This document shows, piece by piece, positions 25,818 through 35,376 of a stretch of DNA of 64,000 nucleotides. Within the stretch, counting starts at the first letter, position 1, and every line of letters starts with the position of its first letter. The notes beneath the pieces were generated by a model. It did not search any database. It had not been told where the DNA came from and was given only the letters and a program-made list of their open reading frames with translations. Origin of the DNA: Roseovarius indicus (GTDB taxonomy: Bacteria; Pseudomonadota; Alphaproteobacteria; Rhodobacterales; Rhodobacteraceae); the NCBI RefSeq assembly GCF_008728195.1, contig NZ_CP031598.1, positions 3,286,001-3,350,000 on the forward strand, read 5' to 3'. Position numbers and translations under genes: made by a program.

Positions 25818-27041
25818 CTACTGGCGAACCAGCTTGGCGGCGGCCGCATCGGCAATCCGCCAGGCCTGCAGCGCATCGCGAATCCCGGCCGCCATGGTCG
25901 CGCGCCATTCCGGGTCGCGCAGGTGCTCCAGGTCGCTCTGGCTCGACAGAAACCCCAGCTCGATCAGGATCGACGGGATATCCGGCGATTTCAGCACCGA
26001 GAACCCGGCCGAACGCAACGGCCGCGAGTTGAGCGGCAGCCCCTGCTCCTTGATCCCCAGCCGGATCGCCTGGGCCAGCTGGTCGGCGCGCGGCTGCGTC
26101 TCCATCCGCGCGAGGTCCATCAGCACGTCGGCCACCACGTCGTCGCTTTCGGTCAGGTCCACCCCGGCCAGGATATTGGCCCGGTTGTGCCGCTCGGCCA
26201 GCGCCGCGCTGGCCTCGTCGCTGGCGCTGTCCGACAGCGTATAGACAGTGGCCCCCGTCGCCCGCCCCTCGCTCAGCGCGTCGGCATGCAGCGACAGGAA
26301 AACATCCGCCCCCAGCTCGTGGGCAATCGCCACCCGCCGCTCGAGCGAGACGAACTTGTCTTCCTCCCGCGTCAGCGCCACGTCGAACCCGCCCGCGCGC
26401 AGCAGGTGGTCGCGCAATTCCAGCGCAAAGCGCAGCATCAGCGTCTTCTCGTTGTCGCCGTCGGCCTCGGCGCCCGGGTCGATACCGCCATGGCCGGGGT
26501 CGAGCACCACCAGCAGCTTCTCCTCGCCGGTCTGCCGCGCCTTCTTCACCGCCGGCAGCCCGGGCTGATCGACCTCCCAGCCGGGCAGCGGCGCGGCGCC
26601 CGCGGCGGCGGCGAACGCCTCCTCCGACACCTCGCGCAGGATCACCTCGATCACCACCTTGCCGCTGGCCGTGTCGGTCTTCGCCTCCGTCGTCCTCACG
26701 GCAAAGGGCCCGCCCAGGTCGACCACCATCCGCGACCATCCGGGCCGGAACGTGCCCATGCGCACCGCCCGCGCCCCGTCGGCCCAGTCGATCAGCGCCG
26801 GGTCGGCCCCGCGCCAGTCCACCTCGCGGAAATCCAGCACCAGCCGCGCCGGCTCGTCCAGCGTGAACACGCGGAACGGCACGCCCTGGCTCAGCCCCAG
26901 CCGCACGCGCAGCCCGCCCGAGATATCGTCGATGCGCGTCTGCGCCATCTCGACCCGCGCCAGCGCGCTCAGGTCACGCCCCTGCGCCTGCGCCGAAAGG
27001 CCCATCGCGCAGATCGCCAGCGCCAGACAAATCCTGATCAT
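25818..27041 (-). CDS. amiC: N-acetylmuramoyl-L-alanine amidase (AmiC type)
   Basis: A 407-residue periplasmic enzyme that removes stem peptides from peptidoglycan during daughter-cell separation. It has a signal peptide (about 1-20, cleaving near AQA-QG), an N-terminal AMIN domain for septal targeting (about 25-130), and a C-terminal amidase_3 zinc domain. Zinc-site motifs are visible: VVLDPGHGGIDPGA, a Glu in the LELRDHLLRAGG region, SLHADA, and the catalytic-glutamate segment SILIELGFLSSQSD. It lies 89 bases upstream of the PBP1A gene in the same direction. In related bacteria this pair often follows the RNase E gene, which is not present here. Confidence 0.95.
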   Translation of the reverse strand: MIRICLALAICAMGLSAQAQGRDLSALARVEMAQTRIDDISGGLRVRLGLSQGVPFRVFTLDEPARLVLDFREVDWRGADPALIDWADGARAVRMGTFRPGWSRMVVDLGGPFAVRTTEAKTDTASGKVVIEVILREVSEEAFAAAAGAAPLPGWEVDQPGLPAVKKARQTGEEKLLVVLDPGHGGIDPGAEADGDNEKTLMLRFALELRDHLLRAGGFDVALTREEDKFVSLERRVAIAHELGADVFLSLHADALSEGRATGATVYTLSDSASDEASAALAERHNRANILAGVDLTESDDVVADVLMDLARMETQPRADQLAQAIRLGIKEQGLPLNSRPLRSAGFSVLKSPDIPSILIELGFLSSQSDLEHLRDPEWRATMAAGIRDALQAWRIADAAAAKLVRQ

Positions 27042-27292
27042 CCTGCTCTTCCGCCGTTACCGGTCTTGCTTGCCCCCAGCATACACGACCGCCCCCCGCT
27101 TGCCCACCACCGACGCACCGTCCGGCCGCAGAAAACAGCGCGCCTCCCGCCCTTTCATCTTTCCCGAAATTCTCGAAATCCCCACGCCGCACCAAAACGC
27201 GCGGCCAGAGGCTCAGCCACCACCCCAAGCTTCTTCTTGGTACAAATATCCAAAAACCCGACGCCCGCCCCAAACACGGCCGCCGGCGGGCC

Positions 27293-28435
27293 TCAGCGCC
27301 CCTCCATGAACATTTTCAACCGCCGCAACCCCTCGGCGATGTCCTCCGTGCTCCGCGCATAGGAAAACCGCAGCGTCCCGCCCCCGCGGGCCGGGTCGAA
27401 ATCCAGCCCCGGGGTCACAGCCACGCCCGCCTTTTCGAGAATCTCCTTGGCAAACCCCACGCTGTCATCGGTCAGGTGGCTCACATCCGCATAGACATAG
27501 AACGCCCCGTCCGGCGGCGCGATCCGGTCGAACCCGGCCGCCGGCAGCCCGTCGAGCATCAGCTGCCGGTTGACGCGATAGACATCCATGTTCGCCTCCA
27601 GCTCCTCGGTGCAGTCCATCGCCGCCAGCGCCGCCACCTGGCTCGCATGGGGCGGGCAGATGAACAGGTTCTGCGCCAGCCGCTCCACCACGCGCACATG
27701 ATCCTCCGGCACCACCATCCAGCCCACGCGCCAGCCGGTCATCGAGAAATACTTGGAAAACGAGTTGATCACGTAAGCCTCGTCGCTGATCTCCAGCGCG
27801 CTCACGGCCTTCGAGTCGTACTCGATCCCGTGATAGATCTCGTCGCTGATGAACGACGCCCCCTGCGCCGCCGCCGCCTCCATCAGCGCGGCCATGTCAT
27901 CGCGCCCCAGCATCGTGCCCGTGGGGTTCGCCGGGCTCGCCACCATCAGCCCCGACAGGTCCAGCCCCTCCAGGTCCGCCGCCACCGGCTGCAGCCGGTT
28001 GGCCTCCGCCGTCTCGATATCCACCGGTACAAGGTCCAGCGCCCGCAAAATCTGCCGGTAGCTCGGGTACCCCGGCGCCCCGATCCCCACCCGCTGCCCG
28101 GTATCGAACAGCGCCGTGAACGCCAATATGAACGCCCCCGACGACCCGGAGGTCACGATCACCCGGTTCGGGTCGAGGTCCACCCCGTACCACTCTCCAT
28201 ATAACCGCGCGATCCGCGCCCGCAGCGCCGGCAGGCCCAGGGCCACGGTATAGCCCATCGCATCCTCCCCCATCGCCGCCGCCAGCGCCGCCCGCGCGCC
28301 CTCGGGCGCCGGCGTGCCGGGCTGGCCCACCTCCATGTGGATGATGTGGCGCCCGGCATCCTCGGCCTTCCGGGCGGCCTCCATCACGTCCATCACGATA
28401 AAGGGATCGACGCCGGATCGGGTTGAGTTCCGCAT
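27293..28435 (-). CDS. Pyridoxal phosphate-dependent aminotransferase (class I/II)
   Basis: A 380-residue fold-type I aminotransferase. The PLP-binding lysine is K228 in INSFSKYFSMTGWRVGW; the ASPANPTG motif (about 166-173), DEIYHGIEY and the C-terminal RFSYARS arginine are also typical. The start at 28435 is preceded by AGGAAG at a proper distance; upstream frame extensions have no support. The exact amino acid substrate cannot be read from the sequence. It is transcribed divergently from the M48 protease gene, and a perfect 20-bp palindrome lies between the two starts. Confidence 0.93.
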   Translation of the reverse strand: MRNSTRSGVDPFIVMDVMEAARKAEDAGRHIIHMEVGQPGTPAPEGARAALAAAMGEDAMGYTVALGLPALRARIARLYGEWYGVDLDPNRVIVTSGSSGAFILAFTALFDTGQRVGIGAPGYPSYRQILRALDLVPVDIETAEANRLQPVAADLEGLDLSGLMVASPANPTGTMLGRDDMAALMEAAAAQGASFISDEIYHGIEYDSKAVSALEISDEAYVINSFSKYFSMTGWRVGWMVVPEDHVRVVERLAQNLFICPPHASQVAALAAMDCTEELEANMDVYRVNRQLMLDGLPAAGFDRIAPPDGAFYVYADVSHLTDDSVGFAKEILEKAGVAVTPGLDFDPARGGGTLRFSYARSTEDIAEGLRRLKMFMEGR

Positions 28436-28453
28436 GGATTTCTTCCTAGACTG

Positions 28454-28473
28454 CCCAAGGTTCGAACCTTGGG
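28454..28473. promoter_or_regulatory. Perfect 20-bp palindrome between divergent genes
   Basis: CCCAAGGTTCGAACCTTGGG is a perfect palindrome without a spacer in the 64-base gap between the aminotransferase gene (minus) and the protease gene (plus). Its centre lies about 29 bases from the first start codon and 36 from the second. This is an ideal position for a shared operator bound by a dimeric repressor. No regulator gene is adjacent. Confidence 0.5.
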
Positions 28474-28499
28474 TTGCACTGGAAAGAGACGCCCCGTCA

Positions 28500-29825
28500 A
28501 TGCATCTTGTCCGATTTCTGATGGTGGCCGCGATGCTGGTGGCCACGCTGGCGGCCCCCGCCCGCGCCGCCACCCTGCTGCGCGACCCCGATATCGAGCA
28601 CGCCCTCGAACAGGTCGCGGCGCCCGTACTCAAGGCCGCCGGTCTCGGCTCCACCAGGGTCGAGATCCTCGTCGTCGACGACCGCACCCTCAACGCCTTC
28701 GTGGTGGACCAGAGCCATATCTTCATCCATTCCGGCCTGCTGCTGAAGATGCAGAACGCCGCCATGCTGCAGGCCGTGCTGGCCCATGAGGCCGCCCATA
28801 TCACCAACGGCCACCTCGCCCGCCGCCCCGTCAACCTGCGCAACGCCCGCACCGCCGCCGGCATCGGCGCGGCGCTGGCGGCGGCCGCCGCCGTGGCCTC
28901 GGGCCGGGGCGAGATCGCCGGGCTCGGCGCGCTCGGCGCCGCCAACACCGCCCAGCGAATGTTCTTCGTCCACACCCGCGCCGAGGAAAACGCCGCCGAC
29001 CAGAGCGGCATGCGCTACCTCGCCGCCGCCGGCGCCGACCCGCAGGGCATGGTTGCCGTGATGGATATCTTCCGCGGGCAGGAGGTGCTTTCCGCCTCCC
29101 GGCAAGACCCCTATGCCCGCACCCACCCCCTTTCGCGCGACCGCTACCGCGTGGTCCAGCGGCTGGCGCAGGGCTATGCCGGCCAACAGCGCGAGGATGC
29201 CACCGCGAACTACTGGTTCCAGCGCGCCAAGGGCAAGCTCTCGGCCTTCCAGCGCGCCCCGAAATGGACCCTGAACCGCGCGGGCGAAAGCGGCTACGCC
29301 GATATCAAGGCCATGCGCGAGGCCGCCGCCTATCACCAGCAGGCCGACATGACCCGCGCCGTCGCCGCCATCGACCGCGCCCTCGCCGCCCGCCCCGGCG
29401 ACCCCTATTACCAGGAGCTGAAAGGCCAGATCCTCATCGAAAGCCGCCAGTTCCAGGCCGCCGCCAACGCCTATGCCGTGGCGGTCAAACAGGCGCCCAA
29501 GAACGCGCTCATCCTCGGCGCCTATGGCCGGGCCCTCCTGGCCACCGGCCAGACCCAGGCCGCCATCAAGTACCTCCAGCAATCCTATGACCGCGACGGC
29601 CGCGACCCGCGCGTGCTGCGCGACATGGCCCAGGCCTATGCCCAGCTCGGCAATACCGGCATGGCCTCGCTGGTGACCGCCGAGCGCTATGCCATGCAGG
29701 GCCGCTTGTCGGATGCCGGGATTCATGCCAAACGCGCCTCGGACCTTCTGCCGCGCGGCTCGACCGGCTGGCGGCGGGCGCAGGATGTTCTGGCCGCCGC
29801 CGAGCGCGCCGCCAAGGAAAAATGA
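28500..29825 (+). CDS. M48 family metalloprotease with TPR repeats (BepA/YfgC-like)
   Basis: A 441-residue exported protease. The signal peptide is about residues 1-23 (ARA-AT). The zinc motif HEAAH is at residues 96-100, and a third ligand Glu is likely in HTRAEENAADQ (about 157). The C-terminal half (about 270-430) consists of TPR-like helices. The arrangement matches BepA, a periplasmic protease/chaperone that monitors outer-membrane protein assembly. The ATG at 28500 follows GGAAAGAGA. Two DsbA-like genes follow within 40 bases, so this operon is likely to serve envelope protein quality control. Confidence 0.93.
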   Translation: MHLVRFLMVAAMLVATLAAPARAATLLRDPDIEHALEQVAAPVLKAAGLGSTRVEILVVDDRTLNAFVVDQSHIFIHSGLLLKMQNAAMLQAVLAHEAAHITNGHLARRPVNLRNARTAAGIGAALAAAAAVASGRGEIAGLGALGAANTAQRMFFVHTRAEENAADQSGMRYLAAAGADPQGMVAVMDIFRGQEVLSASRQDPYARTHPLSRDRYRVVQRLAQGYAGQQREDATANYWFQRAKGKLSAFQRAPKWTLNRAGESGYADIKAMREAAAYHQQADMTRAVAAIDRALAARPGDPYYQELKGQILIESRQFQAAANAYAVAVKQAPKNALILGAYGRALLATGQTQAAIKYLQQSYDRDGRDPRVLRDMAQAYAQLGNTGMASLVTAERYAMQGRLSDAGIHAKRASDLLPRGSTGWRRAQDVLAAAERAAKEK

Positions 29826-29862
29826 CACAACCCCCTTTCACGAAATGACGGAGACCCGCTTC

Positions 29863-30615
29863 ATGACACGCCCCCTTCTGCCCGCGCTGGCCGCCGTTGC
29901 CGCCTTCGCCCTGCCCGCCAACGCGCTCGACCTCGAAAGCATGACCGACGCCGAGCGTCAGGCCTTCCGCGCCGAGATCCGCGCCTACCTGCTGGAAAAC
30001 CCCGAGGTCATCATGGAAGCCGTCGCCGTGCTCGAACAGCGCGAGACAGCGGCCCAGGCCGAGTCCGACGGCGAGATGATCCAGGACCACGCCGAGGCGA
30101 TCTTCAACGACGGCTATTCCTGGGTCGGCGGCAACCCAGAGGGCGATGTCACGCTGGTCGAGTTCATGGATTACCGCTGCGGCTATTGCCGCCGCGCCGC
30201 GCCCGACGTCGACGACCTTGTCGAATTCGACGGCAATATCCGCTTCGTCATCAAGGAATTCCCGATCCTGGGCGAGCAATCCATGCTGTCCTCGCGCTTC
30301 GCCATCGCCACCCTCCAGCTCGAGGGCGACGAGGCATACAAGGCCGCCCATGACGCGCTGATCACCTTCGCGGGCGATATCGACGAGACCTCCCTCACCC
30401 GCATAGGCGAGACGCTCGGCCTCGACACCGACGCCATCCTCGCCCGGATGGACAGCCCCGAGGTGACGGAGGTGATCGCCGAGAACCACCAGCTGGCCAA
30501 GTCGCTGGGCATCTCGGGCACGCCGTCCTTCGTGATGGGCGACCAGATGCTGCGCGGCTATGTCCCCCGCGAGGGCATGGAAGAGATCGTCGCCGAGATC
30601 CGCTCCGACTCGTGA
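29863..30615 (+). CDS. DsbA-family thiol:disulfide oxidoreductase
   Basis: A 250-residue periplasmic protein with a signal peptide at about 1-21 (NALDLES). The active-site motif is C106-G-Y-C109 in EFMDYRCGYCRRAAP. The cis-proline loop is SGTPSFV. The N-terminal helical lead (EIRAYLLENPEVIMEAVAVLEQRE) is that of the Com1/ScsC-type DsbA proteins, where it can mediate oligomerisation. GGAGA before the ATG at 29863 favours this start over an ATG 18 bases upstream. It follows the M48 protease and overlaps the next gene, a shortened paralogue. Confidence 0.93.
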   Translation: MTRPLLPALAAVAAFALPANALDLESMTDAERQAFRAEIRAYLLENPEVIMEAVAVLEQRETAAQAESDGEMIQDHAEAIFNDGYSWVGGNPEGDVTLVEFMDYRCGYCRRAAPDVDDLVEFDGNIRFVIKEFPILGEQSMLSSRFAIATLQLEGDEAYKAAHDALITFAGDIDETSLTRIGETLGLDTDAILARMDSPEVTEVIAENHQLAKSLGISGTPSFVMGDQMLRGYVPREGMEEIVAEIRSDS

Positions 30616-31130
30616 CCCGGCTGGCCTTTGCGGCCTGTGTGACGGCCTGCCTCGGCGGGCCGTCATCGGCCGAGACCGACGTCCTGCACCTGACACCCAC
30701 CGAACGCGCCATCCTCGGGCAGGAAATCCGCGCGGTCCTGCTGACCGTGCCGGAATTGCTGCCGATGGACCGCCCCGCGCCGGACGCGGCCGATCTCTAC
30801 GCCGAGGCCATCGAAGACGACCTCGCCCGCCTCAAGACGCACGCGTCGGCGCTGTTCTCACCGAACCTCCCCGGCTTCGGCCCTGCCGGGGCCACCCACA
30901 CCATCGCGCTCTTCACCCGCGACAACTGCCCAGACTGCACCCGCGCCGAAACCGATCTGCGCGCGCTGGCCAAGCGCCATGACCTCCGCGTGACCCTGCT
31001 CGACATGGAGGAAAACAGCGCCCTGGCCGATGCCCTGCAACTCGACATTGCCCCCAGCTACGTCTTCCCGGATCAAATGCTGCGCGGGCATATCCCGGCC
31101 ATCGTGCTGGAACGCTACCTCGAAGACTGA
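30612..31130 (+). CDS. Short thioredoxin-like protein, diverged paralogue of the preceding DsbA gene
   Basis: A 172-residue protein with a GTG start that overlaps the stop of the preceding gene by four bases (GTGA), which implies translational coupling. A signal peptide covers about residues 1-20. The active-site motif is C106-P-D-C109. Two segments match its neighbour: EIRAVLLTVPELL against EIRAYLLENPEVI near the N-terminus, and DQMLRGHIPA against DQMLRGYVPR near the C-terminus. The inserted helical domain of DsbA is missing, so the fold is closer to plain thioredoxin. The cis-proline is retained in APSYVF. It may reduce or complement the first protein; that is inference. Confidence 0.85.
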   Translation: MTRLAFAACVTACLGGPSSAETDVLHLTPTERAILGQEIRAVLLTVPELLPMDRPAPDAADLYAEAIEDDLARLKTHASALFSPNLPGFGPAGATHTIALFTRDNCPDCTRAETDLRALAKRHDLRVTLLDMEENSALADALQLDIAPSYVFPDQMLRGHIPAIVLERYLED

Positions 31131-31169
31131 CCCACGCCCGGAATCAAGGCCGAAGGCCGCCGGGCTAAC

Positions 31170-31218
31170 GGCGATTGCAAGCAATCGCCTGCCGCAAGTG
31201 AATTGCAGGGCAATTCAC
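31170..31218. repeat. Twin hairpins downstream of the dsbA-like operon
   Basis: GGCGATTGC / GCAATCGCC (loop AA) at 31170-31189, and GTGAATTGC / GCAATTCAC (loop AGG) at 31198-31218. Both share the core ATTGC/GCAAT, so arms of the two can also pair with each other. They resemble the twin hairpins at 21196, 23163 and 58193. Confidence 0.6.
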
Positions 31219-31228
31219 GATAGGCGAG

Positions 31229-31259
31229 CGCCTGCCCGTCCCGGCGGGCTGGCGTTTTT
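31229..31259 (+). terminator. Rho-independent terminator of the M48/dsbA operon
   Basis: A GC-rich stem (CGCC-T-GCCCG / CGGGC-T-GGCG, one T-T mismatch) with a six-base loop is followed by TTTTT. It lies about 100 bases after the last gene of the plus-strand operon and before the convergent ispG gene. Confidence 0.7.
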
Positions 31260-31367
31260 GAGAGGGCCCATTCCGTTCATATGGAAGATGTACTTGGCAC
31301 CATAAAGCACCTGCCAGAACCGTCAGCAGCGCCACTCCACGGGCAGGCGCCCGCCCGGCTCGGTACA

Positions 31368-32498
31368 TCACTCCGCCGCCTGAGGCTCCGCCTCGCCCGC
31401 CTCGATCTCCGAGGCCCGCTTCTCGACCTCTTCGACGATATGCTCGATCATCTGCTCGTTCGACATCTTGTGGCTGGCCTTCCCCGCCAGGTACACCATG
31501 CCCGACCCGGCCCCGCCGCCGGTGAACCCCACATCGGTCATCAGCGCCTCGCCCGGCCCGTTCACCACGCAGCCGATGATGGAAAGGCTCATCGGCGTCT
31601 TGATATGCTCAAGCCGCTCTTCCAGAACCTCGACCGTCTTGATCACGTCGAACCCCTGCCGCGCGCAGGACGGGCAGGAGATGATGTTCACCCCCCGGTG
31701 CCGCAGCCCCAGCGACTTGAGGATCTCGTAGCCGACCTTCACCTCCTGCACCGGATCGGCCGACAGGCTCACCCGGATCGTGTCGCCGATCCCCATCCAC
31801 AGTAGGTTGCCCAGACCGATCGCCGACTTGATCGTGCCGCTCATCAGCCCCCCGGCCTCGGTAATGCCAAGGTGAATCGGCGCATCCGTCTGATCCGCCA
31901 GCATCTGGTAGGCGGTCGCCGCCATGAACACGTCCGACGCCTTGCAGCTGATCTTGAACTCGTGGAAATCGTTGTCCTGCAGCACCTTGATATGGTCGAG
32001 ACCGCTCTCCACCATCGCGTCCGGCGTCGGCTCCCCGTATTTCTCCAGCAAATGCCGCTCCAGCGACCCGGCATTCACCCCGATCCGCATCGAACAGCCG
32101 TGATCGCGCGCCGCCTTGATGACCTCGCGCACCCGCTCCTGGCTGCCGATATTGCCGGGGTTGATCCGCAGACAGGCGGCCCCCGCCTCGGCACTCTCGA
32201 TCCCGCGCTTGTAGTGGAAATGGATGTCGGCCACGATCGGCACCGGGCTTTCCCGCACGATCTCCTTCAGCGCCTTCGAACTCGCCTCGTCCGGCACGGA
32301 AACCCGCACGATATCCGCCCCGGCGTCGGCCGCGGCCTGCACTTGCGCCACCGTCGCCTTCACGTCGGACGTGTCGGTGTTGGTCATGGTCTGCACGCTG
32401 ATCGGCGCGCCACCCCCGACCGGAACATTGCCCACCATGATCTGGCGGCTCTCCCGGCGGTATATGTTGCGCCACGGGCGGATTTCATTGAGCGACAT
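31368..32498 (-). CDS. ispG: 4-hydroxy-3-methylbut-2-enyl diphosphate synthase
   Basis: A 376-residue [4Fe-4S] enzyme that makes HMBPP from MEcPP in the methylerythritol phosphate route to isoprenoids. The N-terminal TIM-barrel part has [20 protein letters not shown] and LRINPGNIG. The cluster-binding Cys residues lie in [10 protein letters not shown] and [11 protein letters not shown]; the Glu of the latter completes the site. The C-terminal tail is Glu- and Ala-rich. The length is normal for proteobacterial IspG. It lies 78 bases downstream of the rodZ-like gene on the same strand. Confidence 0.97.
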   Translation of the reverse strand: MSLNEIRPWRNIYRRESRQIMVGNVPVGGGAPISVQTMTNTDTSDVKATVAQVQAAADAGADIVRVSVPDEASSKALKEIVRESPVPIVADIHFHYKRGIESAEAGAACLRINPGNIGSQERVREVIKAARDHGCSMRIGVNAGSLERHLLEKYGEPTPDAMVESGLDHIKVLQDNDFHEFKISCKASDVFMAATAYQMLADQTDAPIHLGITEAGGLMSGTIKSAIGLGNLLWMGIGDTIRVSLSADPVQEVKVGYEILKSLGLRHRGVNIISCPSCARQGFDVIKTVEVLEERLEHIKTPMSLSIIGCVVNGPGEALMTDVGFTGGGAGSGMVYLAGKASHKMSNEQMIEHIVEEVEKRASEIEAGEAEPQAAE

Positions 32499-32576
32499 CG
32501 GTCGGCCCCGCTAATTCGGACAATTCATGCTGAATCATAAGTACCATCCGGCCCGGTCGCAATCGGGGGCGCGGGA

Positions 32577-33854
32577 TTATTCCTGCGGCGCGTCGCCCGT
32601 CTGCTCGAGCTGGGCCACGTAGCGCGACAGGTCGCGATCCTGGCTCAGGTCGGCCACGTTATACCGCTCGGTCAGCCCGTCTGCCGCCAGCGCCAGGTCC
32701 GACGTGACAGAGCCGTTCGGGCCCACCGGCCCGTAATGCTTGCCCGCCACCTCGAAATAGACAGCCCCGGATTCGCCCACCCGCAGGGTCGGCGGCTCTT
32801 GCGTCACCGGCACGCTGTAGGTGTCGCCCCCGTTCAGGATGCCCTCGTAGACCACGCTGCCATCGGCGGCGCGCACCCGCACCCATGCCGGCCGCACGGC
32901 CACCAGCCGCACACCCGGCGGCGGGTCGGCCACGACCTTGGGCGTGTTGCTCGACGCGGCAGGGCTCTCGCCCTGCTCGTCGCCGCCATTCACCACGCTG
33001 GCGATGACGCTGTCGATATCATTCTGCTCCGCCGCGGGCTCCGACCGGCGGTCGGCCTGCGGAAGTTCGGCCACGAAGGTGCCGACCTCGGACGGGTTCA
33101 GGGTCGAGATCGGCGCATCCCGCGCCACCATCACCGGCACGTCCAGCGCCTCGGGGCGATAGAGCCGGTCCAGCCCCTCTTCGGCCACCGGCGGCAGCAC
33201 ACCGGCGCTGCGCGTCGGGTCTTCGCTGTCGGCCGGGGTCTTCACCGCGGCGTCGAGCGGGTCGAGATCGGTCAGCACGTCCGGCGTGTTCTCGACCGGC
33301 GCGAACTGCACCCGCTGAATTTCATTGAGAACGCTCCACCCGCCATAGCCGATGCCCGCGATCAGTGCGACCAGCACCAAGGCCGAGCCGATGGCGCCCG
33401 GTTCGATCTGGCTGAACATGGTTTCGCGCGCCGGCAGGAACGGTGTCGACGGTGCGATCAGCGGGTCTTTCGGCGCGGCCTTGCGGCGCGGCGCCTCGTC
33501 GGGCTTGCGGATGCTCGAGGCACCGGCCGACATGCCATGCGCAACGGAAAACCCGCATTCGGCGCAGAAATCGGCAAAGGCGGCATCCGGATCCATGCCC
33601 AGATACCGGGCATAGGAGCGCACGTAGCCGGGGATGAAGCCGGGGGTGTCAAAAGCGTCGGGGTCGGCATTCTCGATCGCGGCGATATAGGAGGCCCGGA
33701 TCCGGATCTCCCGTTCCACGTCCAGCAACGATTTGCCCAGGGTCGCGCGTTCGCCGCGCATCTTGTCGCCAAGACGCACGTCGTAGGCATCGAAACCACG
33801 AGGTTTCTCCGCTTTTACAAGAGGATCAGCCGATTTGCTGCGGCGTATGGCCAT
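32577..33854 (-). CDS. RodZ-like helix-turn-helix membrane protein
   Basis: A 425-residue protein with a cytosolic helix-turn-helix domain (about residues 28-95, GERATLGKSLLDVEREIRIR, with GFIPGYVRSYARYLGMD), one transmembrane segment (about 158-180, SALVLVALIAGIGYGGWSVL), a long acidic and Pro-rich linker, and a C-terminal DUF4115 domain (about 310-400). This is the RodZ layout; RodZ links MreB to the cell-wall elongation machinery and supports rod shape. The linker is longer than in E. coli. It is upstream of ispG, a pairing often seen in proteobacteria. Confidence 0.9.
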   Translation of the reverse strand: MAIRRSKSADPLVKAEKPRGFDAYDVRLGDKMRGERATLGKSLLDVEREIRIRASYIAAIENADPDAFDTPGFIPGYVRSYARYLGMDPDAAFADFCAECGFSVAHGMSAGASSIRKPDEAPRRKAAPKDPLIAPSTPFLPARETMFSQIEPGAIGSALVLVALIAGIGYGGWSVLNEIQRVQFAPVENTPDVLTDLDPLDAAVKTPADSEDPTRSAGVLPPVAEEGLDRLYRPEALDVPVMVARDAPISTLNPSEVGTFVAELPQADRRSEPAAEQNDIDSVIASVVNGGDEQGESPAASSNTPKVVADPPPGVRLVAVRPAWVRVRAADGSVVYEGILNGGDTYSVPVTQEPPTLRVGESGAVYFEVAGKHYGPVGPNGSVTSDLALAADGLTERYNVADLSQDRDLSRYVAQLEQTGDAPQE

Positions 33855-33990
33855 GCAACCTGCCCCTTAACAACCCATTGCCTGTTACCCGAACCTGACG
33901 ATTCGGAGCCCGCTCTTTTGTTTACAAGAGGTTACCACACCGCAATATGTATTGCACGTGCCGCATGATTTTTATGGCGCTGACGCGGGT

Positions 33991-35214
33991 TTATGCCGAC
34001 ATTTCTGCACGGTTCAGGGCACAATGGCTCCACAACTCGTCCATTGCGCGGATAAGCCGGTCCATCTCGTCCGGCCCGTGAACCGGCGACGGGGTGAAGC
34101 GCAACCGCTCCGTGCCGCGCGGCACCGTGGGGAAGTTGATCGGCTGCACGTAGATGCCATAGCCTTCCAGAAGCATGTCCGACAGCTTCTTGGTATGCAC
34201 CGGGTCGCCCACGATCACCGGCACGATATGGCTGCCATGATCGATCAGCGGCAGGCCCATGCCCTTGAGCCGCGTCTTCAGGATCTTCGCCCGCTCCTGG
34301 TGCAGATCACGCAGCGCCTGGTCCCGCTTCAGATGCGCCACCGAGGCCGCCGCCCCGGCCGCAACAGCCGGCGGAAGCGAGGTCGTGAAGATGAAGCCCG
34401 GCGCATAAGACCTGATGGCGTCACACATTTTCGCGCTGGCCGCGATATAGCCACCCATCACGCCGAACGCCTTGGCCAGCGTGCCGTTGATGATGTCGAG
34501 CCGGTGCATCAGCCGGTCCCGCTCGGCCACGCCCGCGCCCCGCGGCCCGTACATGCCGACGGCGTGCACCTCGTCGATATAGGTCAGCGCGCCGAACGCG
34601 TCGGCCAGGTCGCAGATCGCCTCGATCGGGCCGAAATCGCCATCCATCGAATAGACGCTCTCGAACGCGATCAGCTTCGGCGCGTCGGGGTCGTCGGCTT
34701 CCAGCAACTCGCGCAGATGCTCGACGTCGTTGTGCCGGAAGATCCGCTTCGCCCCGCCATTGCGCCGCACGCCCTCGATCATCGAGGCGTGGTTCAACTC
34801 GTCGCTATAGATGATCAGCCCTGGAAACAGCTTCGGCAGCGTCGACAATGTCGCGTCATTGGCAATATAGGCGCTGGTGAACAGAAGCGCGGCTTCCTTG
34901 CCATGCAGGTCCGCCAGCTCCGATTCGAGCCGCTTGTGATAGACCGTCGTGCCGGAAATGTTCCGCGTGCCGCCCGACCCTGCGCCGGTGGCCTCGATCG
35001 CCTCGTGCATCGCCGCCAGAACGACCGGGTGCTGCCCCATGCCAAGATAGTCGTTGCCGCACCACACGGTGATCGGCGTTTCGGTGCCGTCCGAACGGCG
35101 CCAGGTCGCATGCGGGAACTGGCCGTTCTTGCGCTCGATATCGATGAAGGTCCGGTACCGGCCCTCGTCATGCAACCGCGAAATCGCCTCGTCCAGCTTG
35201 GCAGAATAATCCAC
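33991..35214 (-). CDS. hemA: 5-aminolevulinate synthase
   Basis: A 407-residue PLP enzyme that condenses glycine and succinyl-CoA to 5-aminolevulinate, the first step of tetrapyrrole synthesis by the C4 pathway of alphaproteobacteria. Visible motifs are [43 protein letters not shown] and the PLP lysine in [14 protein letters not shown] (about residue 247). The upstream gap contains a FnrL-type box (35377-35390) and an AT-rich inverted repeat (35301-35326), so oxygen control is likely, as known for hemA in Rhodobacter. It supplies haem for the haem oxygenase encoded 5 kb away; that link is inference. Confidence 0.97.
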   Translation of the reverse strand: MDYSAKLDEAISRLHDEGRYRTFIDIERKNGQFPHATWRRSDGTETPITVWCGNDYLGMGQHPVVLAAMHEAIEATGAGSGGTRNISGTTVYHKRLESELADLHGKEAALLFTSAYIANDATLSTLPKLFPGLIIYSDELNHASMIEGVRRNGGAKRIFRHNDVEHLRELLEADDPDAPKLIAFESVYSMDGDFGPIEAICDLADAFGALTYIDEVHAVGMYGPRGAGVAERDRLMHRLDIINGTLAKAFGVMGGYIAASAKMCDAIRSYAPGFIFTTSLPPAVAAGAAASVAHLKRDQALRDLHQERAKILKTRLKGMGLPLIDHGSHIVPVIVGDPVHTKKLSDMLLEGYGIYVQPINFPTVPRGTERLRFTPSPVHGPDEMDRLIRAMDELWSHCALNRAEMSA

Positions 35215-35300
35215 TTGGATCCCCTTCCTTGGCAGTCTCCGCCCCCATCAGATCCGATCCGGGAACAGACGTCGCGACCCGCACGACATATTCAATATTC

Positions 35301-35326
35301 TATATGCATACCCTAAGATGCATATA
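35301..35326. promoter_or_regulatory. AT-rich inverted repeat upstream of hemA
   Basis: TATATGCAT and ATGCATATA form a perfect 9-bp inverted repeat with an 8-base spacer, about 87-112 bases upstream of the hemA start. The size and symmetry suit an operator. I do not recognise the regulator. Confidence 0.45.
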
Positions 35327-35376
35327 AGATGACGCTTTCCACGACAACAGGTAACAAATCGTCACGCCCCCCGGCT

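Noticed and set aside
22984..26244. Very long open frame on the + strand opposite the PBP1A and amidase genes
   Set aside because: It is antisense to two well-recognised genes, its translation is Arg-, His- and Pro-rich low-complexity sequence, and such frames are common in GC-rich DNA.
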